From Kalaharituber pfeilii (Eukaryota > Ascomycota > Pezizomycetes > Pezizales > Pezizaceae): DNA of 44,091 nucleotides. A program made the position numbers and the translations under genes. The notes below the pieces were generated by a model that was not told the DNA's origin, did no database searches, and saw only the letters and a list, made by a program, of their open reading frames with translations. The stretch is from positions 1 to 44,091 of the forward strand of contig WHUZ01000182.1 of NCBI GenBank assembly GCA_015179045.1. Direction: 5' to 3'. Below are positions 33,985 to 43,344 of the stretch, piece after piece; positions within the stretch are counted from its first letter, which is position 1; each line of letters opens with the position of its first letter.

Positions 33985-35567
33985 ATGTCAGTATCGAAAG
34001 GCTCATCCGCTGCCTCCTCTTCCTCAAGGACCTCTCCCCGGAGATGTCGCCAACCTCCATGACAAGCAAGCATTTCGAGGTAATGTATCTACCTCTTCCT
34101 TTTAGAGCCAGCAAGAACTGCAAAACACGATAACCCACGTTGCCAAGCTACCGGCAAATATGCGTGATCAAGTATTGCAGCAGCTAGCATTCCAGCCAGT
34201 ACCAACTCTGCAACGACGACAGCCAGCGCATCCTCCTTGGCCTACTCAGGTCCGAAAGGCTCTCCTCCGAAGCATTCCCTCTACTGGGTACTGATAGTGC
34301 AGTTTCCTCTGCAACCTGCAAATGTTCCCCGACCCGAGTCGGCAAATCGCACGGCACATACTCCTACTCCTCGTACCTCATCTTGTGGTTCTCGTCGAGT
34401 ATGAGACTCTACGGCTCTTCATTTTCTCTACAAGTCAAGCACTGCCGTGGGGCCTTTCTCTCCTCCTCTACCTCCTCGTTACCCATATGAGTCAGTTATT
34501 GCTGTGGGGCCTTACTCCTCCATCAGTTGATGTCGTGGGGCCTTTGTCCCCTCTTCAGCCTCCGGTGAAAATTTCCCCCTCCAGAAAAGTTTGATGGGGA
34601 TGAAAAAGAGCTTAACAATTTTTCTTCCTGGTCCAACGATGGATCAGGAGTTCGCGAATTACTGCCGACGACAAAACCTCTCATTTGGAGGGCCTTGCCC
34701 TCACCTTTTCCATCGGAATCCCTCAGCGTTATATGCCACGGCCTTCACTCTACTGCGTATGACCTTCCAGGACTCCTCAGCCATTGCTGAGGCTGCTCAA
34801 AACATTCGGATGCAAGCAGTAGGGTAGGATGCAGGATTTCTTAATTGAGATCGATGAGTTCAATGACGTGGCAGAGACCCCCGACCCTGTCCTCATTTTT
34901 GACGTCTCCGCCAGCATTCGGAAGATGTCCGGAACCTTCTAGCGGGTCATTTTGAGTATCGAAGCAACTAGAACCAATGGAAGTTTCTATTGCCGACGCC
35001 CTTGGAAAGCCTGGGAAATAAGCGCTTCACTCCCTCCACCACCATGACAAACATCACCTCCATCAGCAGCAGCTCTACGATACAGCCACCTCCAGCTCCG
35101 AAGAATAAGAAGAGCGATGACATACCTGAAGAACTGATTTAGACGAAAAGGCAACCGATACATCAGGTACAAGATAACGTCATGCTGTGAAAAGAAGTGG
35201 TGGAAACCCAACCAAAGCCAAAGAAGGAAAACAAAGGAGAAGTAAAACGCCCCGAAGTCACGAATCTACTCTCTCGACTAGCCCAAAGAAGACGAAGACA
35301 GATTCTGGCCACCTCATAGGCCATCGACAGATCCGAGAGAATTACTGAACTGTCTAACTTGGAGTGGATGGGGACCCTGCTAGGTGTGTAGGACTCCCTG
35401 TCATAGCGACCTTCTCAGTTGCGAGGTAAAATTCAAAACTGGGAAGACCGTTAGGGCTATAGTGGACCGTATGACCCCTGCGCCGATTGTTTCCTTGGCA
35501 GACTGGGTAAGGAGTTGAAGATGAGGCCACAAGCAAGACCTCCGATGCTCATGATTCTTGTGAATCC

Positions 35568-35613
<46 letters not shown>

Positions 35614-35990
35614 GGCGTCCCGGTTCCCAATTCTATTTCCTCCGCTTGGGATTATGTGCCTTCTATTGGCATTCCGGGAAAATCTGATAAGGCATTCGTT
35701 AATTTTATTCCGCCTTCTATTCTGAACTCCCGCCAGACGTTTAAGTAATTTGTTTTCGATTTCAATGCCGACGTTATGGATATCTGTGGATACATCATTG
35801 TGTCTAAGTCAACAGCGTTCTAAAGCATAGCATGTTTGATGCACTCGCGTTGATGTGCTTTCAGTTTTTTCTGATGATCCCCTTGAAGAGGGTAATATTC
35901 GTTGATTGATGCACGCGAGCACTAGTACTCGCGATACATTAATGTTTTTCTGAGGAACAGGTATGCTGCTTACCTCCTCACTAAAGCTGG
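33985..35990 (+). pseudogene. Gyp-1 gag and protease region
   Basis: Coding region beginning at ATG 33985 (MSVSKGSSAASSSSRTSPRR) that cannot be read in one frame. Ser/Pro-rich N-terminus, then a capsid-like part around 34560-34960 (FDGDEKELNNF; FLIEIDEFNDVAE) that switches frame several times, and basic Lys-rich sequence at 35100-35260. A protease-like segment at about 35430-35500 reads KTVRAIVDRMTPAPIVSLAD, where the DSGA/DTGA catalytic motif is not recognisable. A TTTTCG hexamer run follows. GC-rich and only lightly RIP-mutated, so the damage is indels rather than transitions. Confidence 0.65.
35569..35612 (+). repeat. Hexanucleotide microsatellite (TCGTTT)n in Gyp-1
   Basis: About seven head-to-tail TCGTTT units, which in one frame encode alternating Ser-Phe. 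The older copy at about 15429-15456 has a shorter, mutated version. Confidence 0.9.
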
Positions 35991-36019
35991 GATCATGAAA
36001 TCCCTTTTGAGGATCCAAA

Positions 36020-37265
36020 TGCGAAGCCTCCCCATGGTCCAGTATACCTGGGAAGAAGATGAGGCTTTTTAGAGGTATATCGTTGAACACCTACTAGCAG
36101 GAAAGATACGAAGGTCAAGGTCAAAAGCAGCTTCACCGTTTTTTTTGGAAGATAGATGGGTCCCTCCGACCGTGCATTGATTATAAGGGCACTAAAGCAA
36201 ACTCACTACTCCGAACAAACACCCTTTGCCCTTAATGTCGGAACTCCTCAAAAAGACCCAAAGCGGTAAATGAGTTACTAAACTCGATCTTAAGAATGGC
36301 TACAACCCATGCGAATTAAGTCAAGCGACGAATGGCAGCTGTCAAACATAGCCAACGGCTTATTCGAAGTACCCAGTCATACCTCTTGGACTCATCACAC
36401 CTGCTTCCTTCGAAGAAATGATGGATGAGATTCTCACTTGCATCATAGAGTTGTTTGGTACCTAGACTCTGAATCTATGAAGGCAAGTCTGAACAGACCA
36501 TAAAAGGATAGTGGAAAAGTGCTTGCCAAGATTGAGCAAACATGGGCTCACGGTGCGAGTTCCATGTGCACGAAACCATGTTCCTTGGTCATTTTATTGT
36601 TGGCCTCGAGATTAAGATGCACCCGGTCAAACTCTCTACCATTCGCGACTGGCCATAGCCGATTAAAGAAGGTGCAAGCCTTTCTAGGCTTTGTAAACTA
36701 CTGCCGCCGATTCGTCCTCAACTACTACTGCCGACTTAATTTACTCCGCTACAACCCGACCGCTTACAAGCCTTGACCGGAGACATACCCTTTATTTAGG
36801 GGGGCAGAGCAGCAAGCTGCTTTTACGGAACTCCAAGACAAGTTCATCAGTGCCCCCATACTGCGACAGTTCGATCGATCCCTGCCGACGATTATGAAAC
36901 CGACTGCTCAGACCAGGCACTCGCTGGCGTCTTGAGCTTAAGAATGACGTTACCACCCTTCACCCCTGCGAGTACCACTCCCGAATACTGACCCCTGCCA
37001 AACGAAACTACCTCTATCCACGATAACGAACTCTTGGCAATCCTTGATTGTACAAATAGAGGATAGAGCTATTGGGAATTAAGTTCACCGTCTTCACTAA
37101 CCACCACGCACTTCACCACCAAACAACGCCTCAACAACCAGCAATCCAACTGGAGCCAGAAACTCTCCGAATTCGATTACGTCAGCCTAACGGCAAAGCG
37201 GACGCTCCCTCTCGGACTGGTGAAGTGCAAGACGTGTGAACTAATATCCCTGGGTCAACGGTGAC
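36020..37265 (+). pseudogene. Gyp-1 reverse transcriptase and RNase H
   Basis: RT begins near 36050 (YTWEEDEAF, AGKIRRSRSKAASPF). KIDGSLRPCIDYKG is at about 36145 after a T homopolymer that shifts the frame. KLDLKNGYN is at about 36275, and the palm motif at about 36456-36467 reads W-Y-L-D and then loses the expected second Asp. The thumb (about 36690) and RNase H (ETDCSDQALAGVLS at about 36898; DNELLAILDC at about 37020; KLSEFDYV at about 37165) follow in shifting frames. At least five frame changes are needed, so no active enzyme is encoded here. Confidence 0.7.
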
Positions 37266-37269
37266 AAAT

Positions 37270-38090
37270 GGGTGAGGAACGATGACGGGTCCATATGGTA
37301 CCCAACCAGTATTGACTGGAAGTGATAGTGATGATGCCACGACAGTAACGTGGCTCGACACTGGGGTGTGCATCGGACTCCTCTCTCGGAACTTCTACTG
37401 GGACGGCTGGAAAGACCAAGTAGCCGATTATGTCGCCGGTTGTGCAGCCTGCTTGAAGGCCAAAGCCGACCGACATCTGAGGCAAACTAGACTTATGCCA
37501 ATGCCTACTGGTACGAAGCCTTGGGAGGAGATAGCTATGGACTTTGTTGGAGAACTACCAAGGGCTTTAACGCTATTTCAGTTGTCACAAACCGGTTCAC
37601 CGAAATGCAGCGCTGCACTATACACCGGTAAAAAACACTTTGACAACTCGAGACGTCGCCAACGCCTTCAATGACGTCCTCAGGCAATTTGGTCTACCCG
37701 CACATCACCTCTGAACGTGGACCACAATTCGCCTCAGCCCTTCGAAAAGACATTACAGAACTCCAACTCTGTACCGCTTACCACCCCCAGACCGACAGAG
37801 TCTCTGACGCGGAACGTCTGGTATTGCAGAGAGTGTGTAATACAGACTCCCAAATAGTATCTCCACATCTTCCATGACCGAACTATGGCAGAGATGACGA
37901 GACTTGGGAAACGGTTGAGAATCTTCGTAGATCGTTGGAATCTGTCAGAGAGTTCCACGATCAACATCCGAGGAAGCCTTTGGGACCCTACGGTCCAATA
38001 AAGCATTGATGGCTCATGGGACAGAGCATATCGCACAAATGGGAATTCTGTGCTGCCATGCTACTCGGATGGTTCGTTGACGTGAGTACC
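37270..38090 (+). pseudogene. Gyp-1 integrase
   Basis: 37282-37674 is open and covers the zinc-binding end (NFYWDGWKDQVADYVAGCAACLKAKADRH with Cys-x2-Cys) and the first catalytic Asp in IAMDFVGELP. The frame then shifts. 37671-37877 continues with HITSERGPQFAS, where the second catalytic Asp is Glu, and HPQTDRVSDAERL, which holds the region of the third acidic residue. The C-terminal region to about 38090 is out of frame. No chromodomain was found here. Confidence 0.7.
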
Positions 38091-38329
38091 TTTTCCTTAT
38101 GGAGACTTTTTCCCACTGGGTTTTGTCTTCGGGAAGGTTTTTAATGGCTCACTGATGAGTGAAAGACACACCAGTCTCACCATCGGCCACGGGCAACTGC
38201 GGTTCAGCTCGTGTGTTACCTCGCGTATAAGGTACGCCGATAGCCAAAGTATGAGACCCACAATCCCAATTAGTTCGGTTTTCTGTTGGTGATTGTTACT
38301 CGGGACGAGTACCCTAAACGGGGGGGTAA
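38091..38329 (+). other. Gyp-1 3' untranslated region and polypurine tract
   Basis: Non-coding sequence conserved in the minus-strand copies (10465 on, 13512 on). It ends in AAACGGGGGGGTAA (38316-38329), the plus-strand primer next to the 3' LTR. Confidence 0.75.
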
Positions 38330-39068
38330 TGTTACGGCTAAGGTGGAAACTTGCCTACCACTGTGGCAAGGGGCAAGGGTTCCACTACTAATTAGCTGCC
38401 ACGGCTAAAGGTGAAGACTTACCCGCCAAGGGGAAAACGCTGACCCTGCAATCGAACATAAGACCAACGCTGATTGACCGGACTGATCACCCGTTAGGCT
38501 TGGCTGTTGATTCTCGCATCGTTTAGATAGGGCAGTACTACGGAAGGGTGTGTCATCCGGAATGCAGCTTGATGCATACACTCGAGTTACGGAAGCTTTA
38601 TTTATATACGCACATGCATTAGTACATTCGTTATCTTTGTCCCGTACTATTTTTGCATGTTTTCGTTACGTGTGCCTATTACCACCGGTATTGGCATTGA
38701 TAAGGAATCGCCGCATTGCCAGCCAATTATTCATTTGTTGACCCCTCATGTATGGCTGCGCTGAAGTCTATATAAGCGCCGGCTGGCGATAGCATAGTTA
38801 GAAGAATCAAGACACAAGCGGTGTCCTAAGTTTCTCTATAACTCTGAACCTATCGTTCCCTCACTACGCCCGTGAATCGCTCCGCTCCGCTGCGTGCTCC
38901 CCGCCGAGTAGCTGCCCTTCCGGTCCGCCGTATACACCTCCGTAGCCATTCCGACCCGCCGTATTCACACTTCCGGGACGACGCCGGCACCGCCGTTTTC
39001 CCCACCGTAGCCGTAACATCCGGTCCCTTCCAGCGCCCACCGGAGCCGAGCACCTCACGCCCGTAACA
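38330..39068 (+). repeat. Gyp-1 3' LTR of the GC-rich copy
   Basis: 739 bp, TGTTACGGCT...ACGCCCGTAACA. It is the least RIP-mutated Gyp-1 LTR in the window. No 5-bp target duplication is shared with the 5' side (TAGTA before 33207, ATAAA after 39068). Confidence 0.9.
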
Positions 39069-39135
39069 ATAAAGCAGTAGCTTCTAGGTACATAAACTTA
39101 CAAATAGCTTACTTTTTATAAGAAGCATAGGAACT

Positions 39136-39871
39136 TGTAACAATCCAACCTGGACCCCTCGCCCTAGACCCTCTAGCTCTGGTCCTATACTACTGGCAAC
39201 CAACGTACTACTCGCCAGTATTCGTACACGTGCAGCTGACCCTGACACCCTTGCAATTCGCCGCACTCCTTCTAGCACTCCGATATATATTCCTATACCT
39301 GTGAGCACGCTTAAGCGACATGGCCGCCAGCATCCCGGTCATTGCTTAACAACCCGAACCGAAGAACCTGCCAGAACCTGCTAGAAGAACCCGGATCCCC
39401 AGAACCCGCCAGAAAGCCATAGAACCTGCCGGAAGCCATAGACCCTGCCGGAAAGCCGTAGAATCTGCTGGAAACAGGTATCGCCGAGCTTATTATTTCC
39501 GAATATTCTTGATGCTTCTTCCTGCTTCCAGTCATTTTCTTGGTCATCCATGTACTTTCTGTCGTTTCCTTTGTTTCCATGTACTTCTAGTCGCTTCTCG
39601 GTTTTCCATGTACTTCGCTTGTTTGCTTGTTTGCCTGGATTTTCCACCGAGGGTTCTCTATAAAGAGGCCCTCCTCCCTCCTCCCTCTTGCTTCTCCATG
39701 CAACAACTTGTTTCCTACCCAAGTTGTGTATCTAGCCTTTTAATACATCTACGTCTCGATATCTCATAGTCCCGACCACCTCTGCCTCCGCCTCCACCGT
39801 GACCTCGCCTCAGCACCCACCGCCTACCCCGTACCCAGATCCTGTACCCTGACCTGGACCTGTTCATTACA
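39136..39871 (+). repeat. Solo LTR-6 with GAACT target duplication
   Basis: 736 bp, TGTAACAATCC...GTTCATTACA, flanked by GAACT at 39131-39135 and 39872-39876. It has a CTATAAAGAGG box near 39658 followed by CT-rich leader sequence. GC-rich and not RIP-mutated. There is no internal region, so it is a solo LTR left by LTR-LTR recombination. The superfamily is unknown. Confidence 0.75.
39364..39478. repeat. Short-period minisatellite in LTR-6
   Basis: About seven units built on AGAACCTGCCGGAAGCCAT, 12-20 bp each, with variable internal length. Confidence 0.75.
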
Positions 39872-41364
39872 GAACTATATATATAGTTAAAGTAGACTAT
39901 TGCCAATAAACTTAAAAAAGCTTAAAAAAGACTAGCACCTCATCCTTAGTCCCTATCTATTAAGATAGATATCGATAAAAATAAGAAACTAAAGATCGAG
40001 TTTTTATAGTAGTAATTTATCAGCCCTCAGAAGTAGCTTAAACAAGATGCTAAAAAGTATACTAAGTAGTATAAGACACAACTTAAGACTAAAGTTAAAA
40101 AATAGATCAATAAACTCTAAACCTAGCTACCATAGGCAAAAGCTTATAATATTATAATAGTTACTACTGCTGAATAATATAAACTAGAATTAGAAAATAA
40201 AAAACTTAAGTAGTAGGTGGAAACTACTGAGTGAATTACTACTTTTAAGAAGGAATATACTAAAGATATTAATACTAATATTATAAGTACTTAAATCTTG
40301 AGTAAAGAAGAGAGCTATAGTAACTACCCTTAAACTATTACTTTAAGATACTAAGATTTATATTAATAAGTAAGCTACTAAATATAAAGAATTAGAGTAG
40401 AAGTAGAAGGCTCTAGAAGATTCTAAGACAGACTTCTTAGAAGTAAAACTCAAGAATAATAATAAGAAAAGAGATTCTAAAGGAGTTTAAAAGACCAAAA
40501 TAGAGAAGAAAGAGGAAGTGATAGAAATATAAGTATAAAGCCTAGCTTTCTAAATTACTATTCTCAATAAATCTAAATTAGAAAACTAGAAAGGTACATC
40601 TTAGGTAGTAAAGTTTCTGCTCCTCCTTCTCTAATAGTTAGCTCTCTTCTCCCTCTTTTTGAAGAACCTTATATAAAGAAATTAATTATTCACAATATCT
40701 GTAAGAAAATTTTTTTATATTCTAAAGTATTATATACATTAGATATACTAATACTATTAGACATTAACTACTTTATATAGTAATATATCCTTTTTATATG
40801 CAGGATCTGAATACCACTCTGAAGAGGCTTACTTCTGCAATAGGAAAGTATTTACTGTAGTATCTAGTAATTAGCACTTTGCATATTATATATTATTAAA
40901 TTTAGAGGTATATTAATAACTACAACTTAGATAATCCTATATTATTAACTCTAGCTTTTAAGTATCTTTGTTCTAAACTATAACTCAATTTTACTTCTAT
41001 TCTTAACAACAGCTTCAATTGAGTTATATTTTCAACTATATATTAAATTTGCTAATGTTCTTAAGGTTCTCATAGAAACTATATTATATTACTAAAGTTG
41101 AATTTTCTTATAGATATAGTATATCAGATATCTGACTTTGAAAATATTAGATCTTCTTCTCAATGTATACTATTTTTTATAGTATTGTAGAATATTCTAT
41201 TAATATAAGTAATATAGGACTCCTAAATATGAAATTCTAGATATCTAATATATGTAGTAAATATAGATTCATACTTTATTTTTTAGTTTAATATAGTAGT
41301 TACTAATATAAACTATATTATACTTGTAGTTATTTGAATAGATATTTCTGCTTCTTATTTATAA

Positions 41365-41601
41365 TGTTACGGGTTCACCGCGACCGTAGTGTGGGCGGCC
41401 GGTGGAGCGCGCGAATAGCGAAAAATGCAAGCGCATACGAAATGCGCATATGCGACGTAGGCGACATGCGACAGCCGAAAGGCGCCGCAATCGCATAAAT
41501 GAGTACTATATGAGCTACGCAGAGGACTAGCGAGTATCGCTAGTCAAGTGTCTTTTTGACCTGGCGGACGGTAACTTTCTGCGTTTACCACCTCCGTAAC
41601 A
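41365..41601 (+). repeat. TRIM-1 5' LTR
   Basis: 237 bp. Palindrome CGCATATGCG at 41445-41454, TATA-like TACTATATGAG near 41505-41515, and TATCGCTAGTCAA at 41535-41547, which pairs with the primer site. Confidence 0.92.
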
Positions 41602-41602
41602 G

Positions 41603-41615
41603 TTGACTAGCGATA
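41603..41615 (+). other. TRIM-1 self-primer binding site
   Basis: TTGACTAGCGATA, one base after the LTR, is the exact 13-nt reverse complement of TATCGCTAGTCAA in the LTR. Confidence 0.7.
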
Positions 41616-42006
41616 AACCGGTCACCGGTTCGATGCTTAACTTATCTCGCCAATTCCCTGAGTATTAGATATTAAAGCCGCAGAAAGTAAGACCTTACCT
41701 GAGCCAAGAAAGCCAAAGAGCGAGAGCCACGAGCCAGAGCCAGAGCCAAGAGCAATATGGAAGGCCATGTAAGACGGCAAAATATTGATATTAGGCGACG
41801 CTGTGTAATCCCGGCATGCCAAGTGATGGGTGGCGCTTGCGCAATGCGTCTGAGGCAGCAGCAAGGATGAAGTGACGTATCGGATCCCTGGCTGACATCC
41901 TGGTCGGAAGGGTCATGTAGCACAGCGCATGGGATAATCCACGACGGCCAGGGTGGGGGCAGACTCATATAGCAACCCGGAGAAGTTGCCCTAAGAGGGG
42001 GGGTAC

Positions 42007-42244
42007 TGTTACGGGTTCACCGCGACCGTAGTGTGGGCGGCCGGTGGAGCGCGCGAATAGCGAAAAATGCAAGCGCATACGAAATGCGCATATGCGACGT
42101 AGGCGACATGCGACAGCCGAAAGGCGCCGCAATCGCATAAATGAGTACTATATGAGCTACGCAGAGGACTAGCGAGTATCGCTAGTCAAGTGTCTTTTTG
42201 ACCTGGCGGACGGTAACTTTCTGCGTTTTACCACCTCCGTAACA
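42007..42244 (+). repeat. TRIM-1 3' LTR
   Basis: 238 bp, identical to the 5' LTR but for one extra T near 42226. Confidence 0.92.
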
Positions 42245-42710
42245 TATAATATAGCATACTTTCAATACAATATATAAAGATCAAGAGATAATAAACAATC
42301 ATAAAAGTAAGAAATAATAATAAAAGAGGAGGAAATAAGTAGAAAATAATATAAAGTAGATATAGCATATAGTTTTAGTATCAGTATACAGAAAATAAGA
42401 TATTAAATAACTAGAGATAAGAAACAATTAGAAATAAGAGAGAAAAGAACATATCAAAGAATATACAGAAAAAAAAAAGTAATAAAGATAAAGAAATTAA
42501 AAAGATAGGAAAAGCTAGAAAAGCAAAGTTAGGAAAGTAAGACCTAATACAAACTGTATTAACTCACTTAAGAGCAAGAAAATGAATGCACACTAGTTCA
42601 GTCTTGGTATGGCTTAGGCACCATTAATTGCACTAGTACATAGTTCATGCAATCTTGGCATTACTAAGCACAGGAATACAATTATACATGAGGACTAATC
42701 TCTAGCTTCT

Positions 42711-42745
42711 TGTTAGGAGTGTGAGGTGCTCAACTCTAGTGGGCG
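42711..42745 (-). repeat. Gyp-1 LTR end fragment
   Basis: TGTTAGGAGTGTGAGGTGCT followed by CAACTCTAGTGGGCG matches the reverse complement of the Gyp-1 LTR 3' end. It is cut by the LTR-6 relative after 35 bp. The preceding 42552-42710 holds nothing I recognise. Confidence 0.6.
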
Positions 42746-43344
42746 TGTAACGAACTAACTCCACCACAGCCGAAATACTCCTCCCGCACGTGACACGCGA
42801 GACCCGAGGCCCGAGACCCTGCTACAGCCCGAACTCCTGCCGAGCCACCGCGTAGCGGCAGTACCTGAAAGCTCCGACCCTCGCCGCCCGCCCCGAGTCC
42901 TTACGCACAGCAGCCGCTTGCATCCCGGTCGCTGCCCGTATGTTCCTGCATATTCCCTGCCACAGCCTGAACTCCTGCCGAGCCGCCGCGTAGCGGCAGT
43001 ACCTGAAAGCTCCGACCCTCGCCGCCCGCCCCGAGTCCTTACGCACAGCAGCCGCTTGCATCTCGGTCGCTGCCCGTATGTTCCTGCATATTCTCTTCCA
43101 TCTATGATTCGTCCAGAATGTTCTCCTGCATTAGCTCAAAGTTTCTCCCGCGCTAGTTTGTTCTTCTGCCAAGTTTCTGGGCTCGTTTGATTCTCTTGTA
43201 TCTAGAAGGTTCTTCTGCCAAGATTCCTGGGCTCTCCATAAGGAGGCTCATCCACGTCCTCTCTGCTCCTCACGTAACAACTTGTATCCACACTCAGGCT
43301 GTACGTAATTCTGCATACATCTCTCTACATCATATAGCGCCGAC
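42746..43344 (+). repeat. LTR-6 relative, partial
   Basis: Starts TGTAACGAACTAACTCC. The right part parallels LTR-6 (TCTCCATAAGGAGGC, CACGTAACAACTTGTATCC, GCATACATCTCTC). GC-rich. It is interrupted at 43345 by the LINE poly(T). It carries a 138-bp tandem duplication. Confidence 0.55.
42821..43096. repeat. 138-bp tandem duplication
   Basis: Units 42821-42958 and 42959-43096 are nearly identical (GCTACAGCCCGAACTCC / GCCACAGCCTGAACTCC through GTTCCTGCATATTC), differing by a few transitions. Confidence 0.9.

Larger units (their letters stand above)
39069..40699 (+). pseudogene. Ret-5 second copy, gag part, RIP-mutated
   Basis: Once the solo LTR at 39136-39871 is removed, 39069-39135 plus 39877-40699 aligns with about 32230-33080 of Ret-5. 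The sequence from AAAGCAGTAGCTTCTAGG onward tracks GAGGCAGTGAATCTGGG, then the coiled-coil region follows as a very AT-rich version full of TAG/TAA. It ends where Rep-R copy 2 begins. It starts earlier in gag than the point where the first copy stops at 33206. Confidence 0.6.
41365..42244 (+). mobile_element. TRIM-1: intact 880-bp LTR mini-element
   Basis: LTRs of 237 bp (41365-41601) and 238 bp (42007-42244) are identical except for one T in a run. TGTTA...TAACA ends. Target duplication TATAA at 41360-41364 and 42245-42249. The 405-bp core has no ORF of note. It begins with a primer site complementary to the LTR and ends with the polypurine tract AAGAGGGGGGGTAC (41993-42006). GC-rich with many CpG, no RIP. 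The other Rep-R copy (18985-19000, TTCATAATACAGC) shows the empty site. It needs proteins in trans from an autonomous LTR element. Confidence 0.92.
40700..42551. repeat. Rep-R copy 2, interrupted by TRIM-1
   Basis: Same repeat as 18307-19329 but more TpA-rich. TRIM-1 splits it at 41364/42245. The net length without the insertion is about 967 bp, shorter mainly through small gaps and three fewer minisatellite units (42514-42541). Confidence 0.7.

Noticed and set aside
41627..41636. A tRNA gene at the B-box-like motif.
   Set aside because: No cloverleaf, acceptor stem or A box can be drawn around it.
42821..43096. CRISPR-like or satellite array.
   Set aside because: There are only two long units with no spacers, so it is a plain tandem duplication in an LTR.
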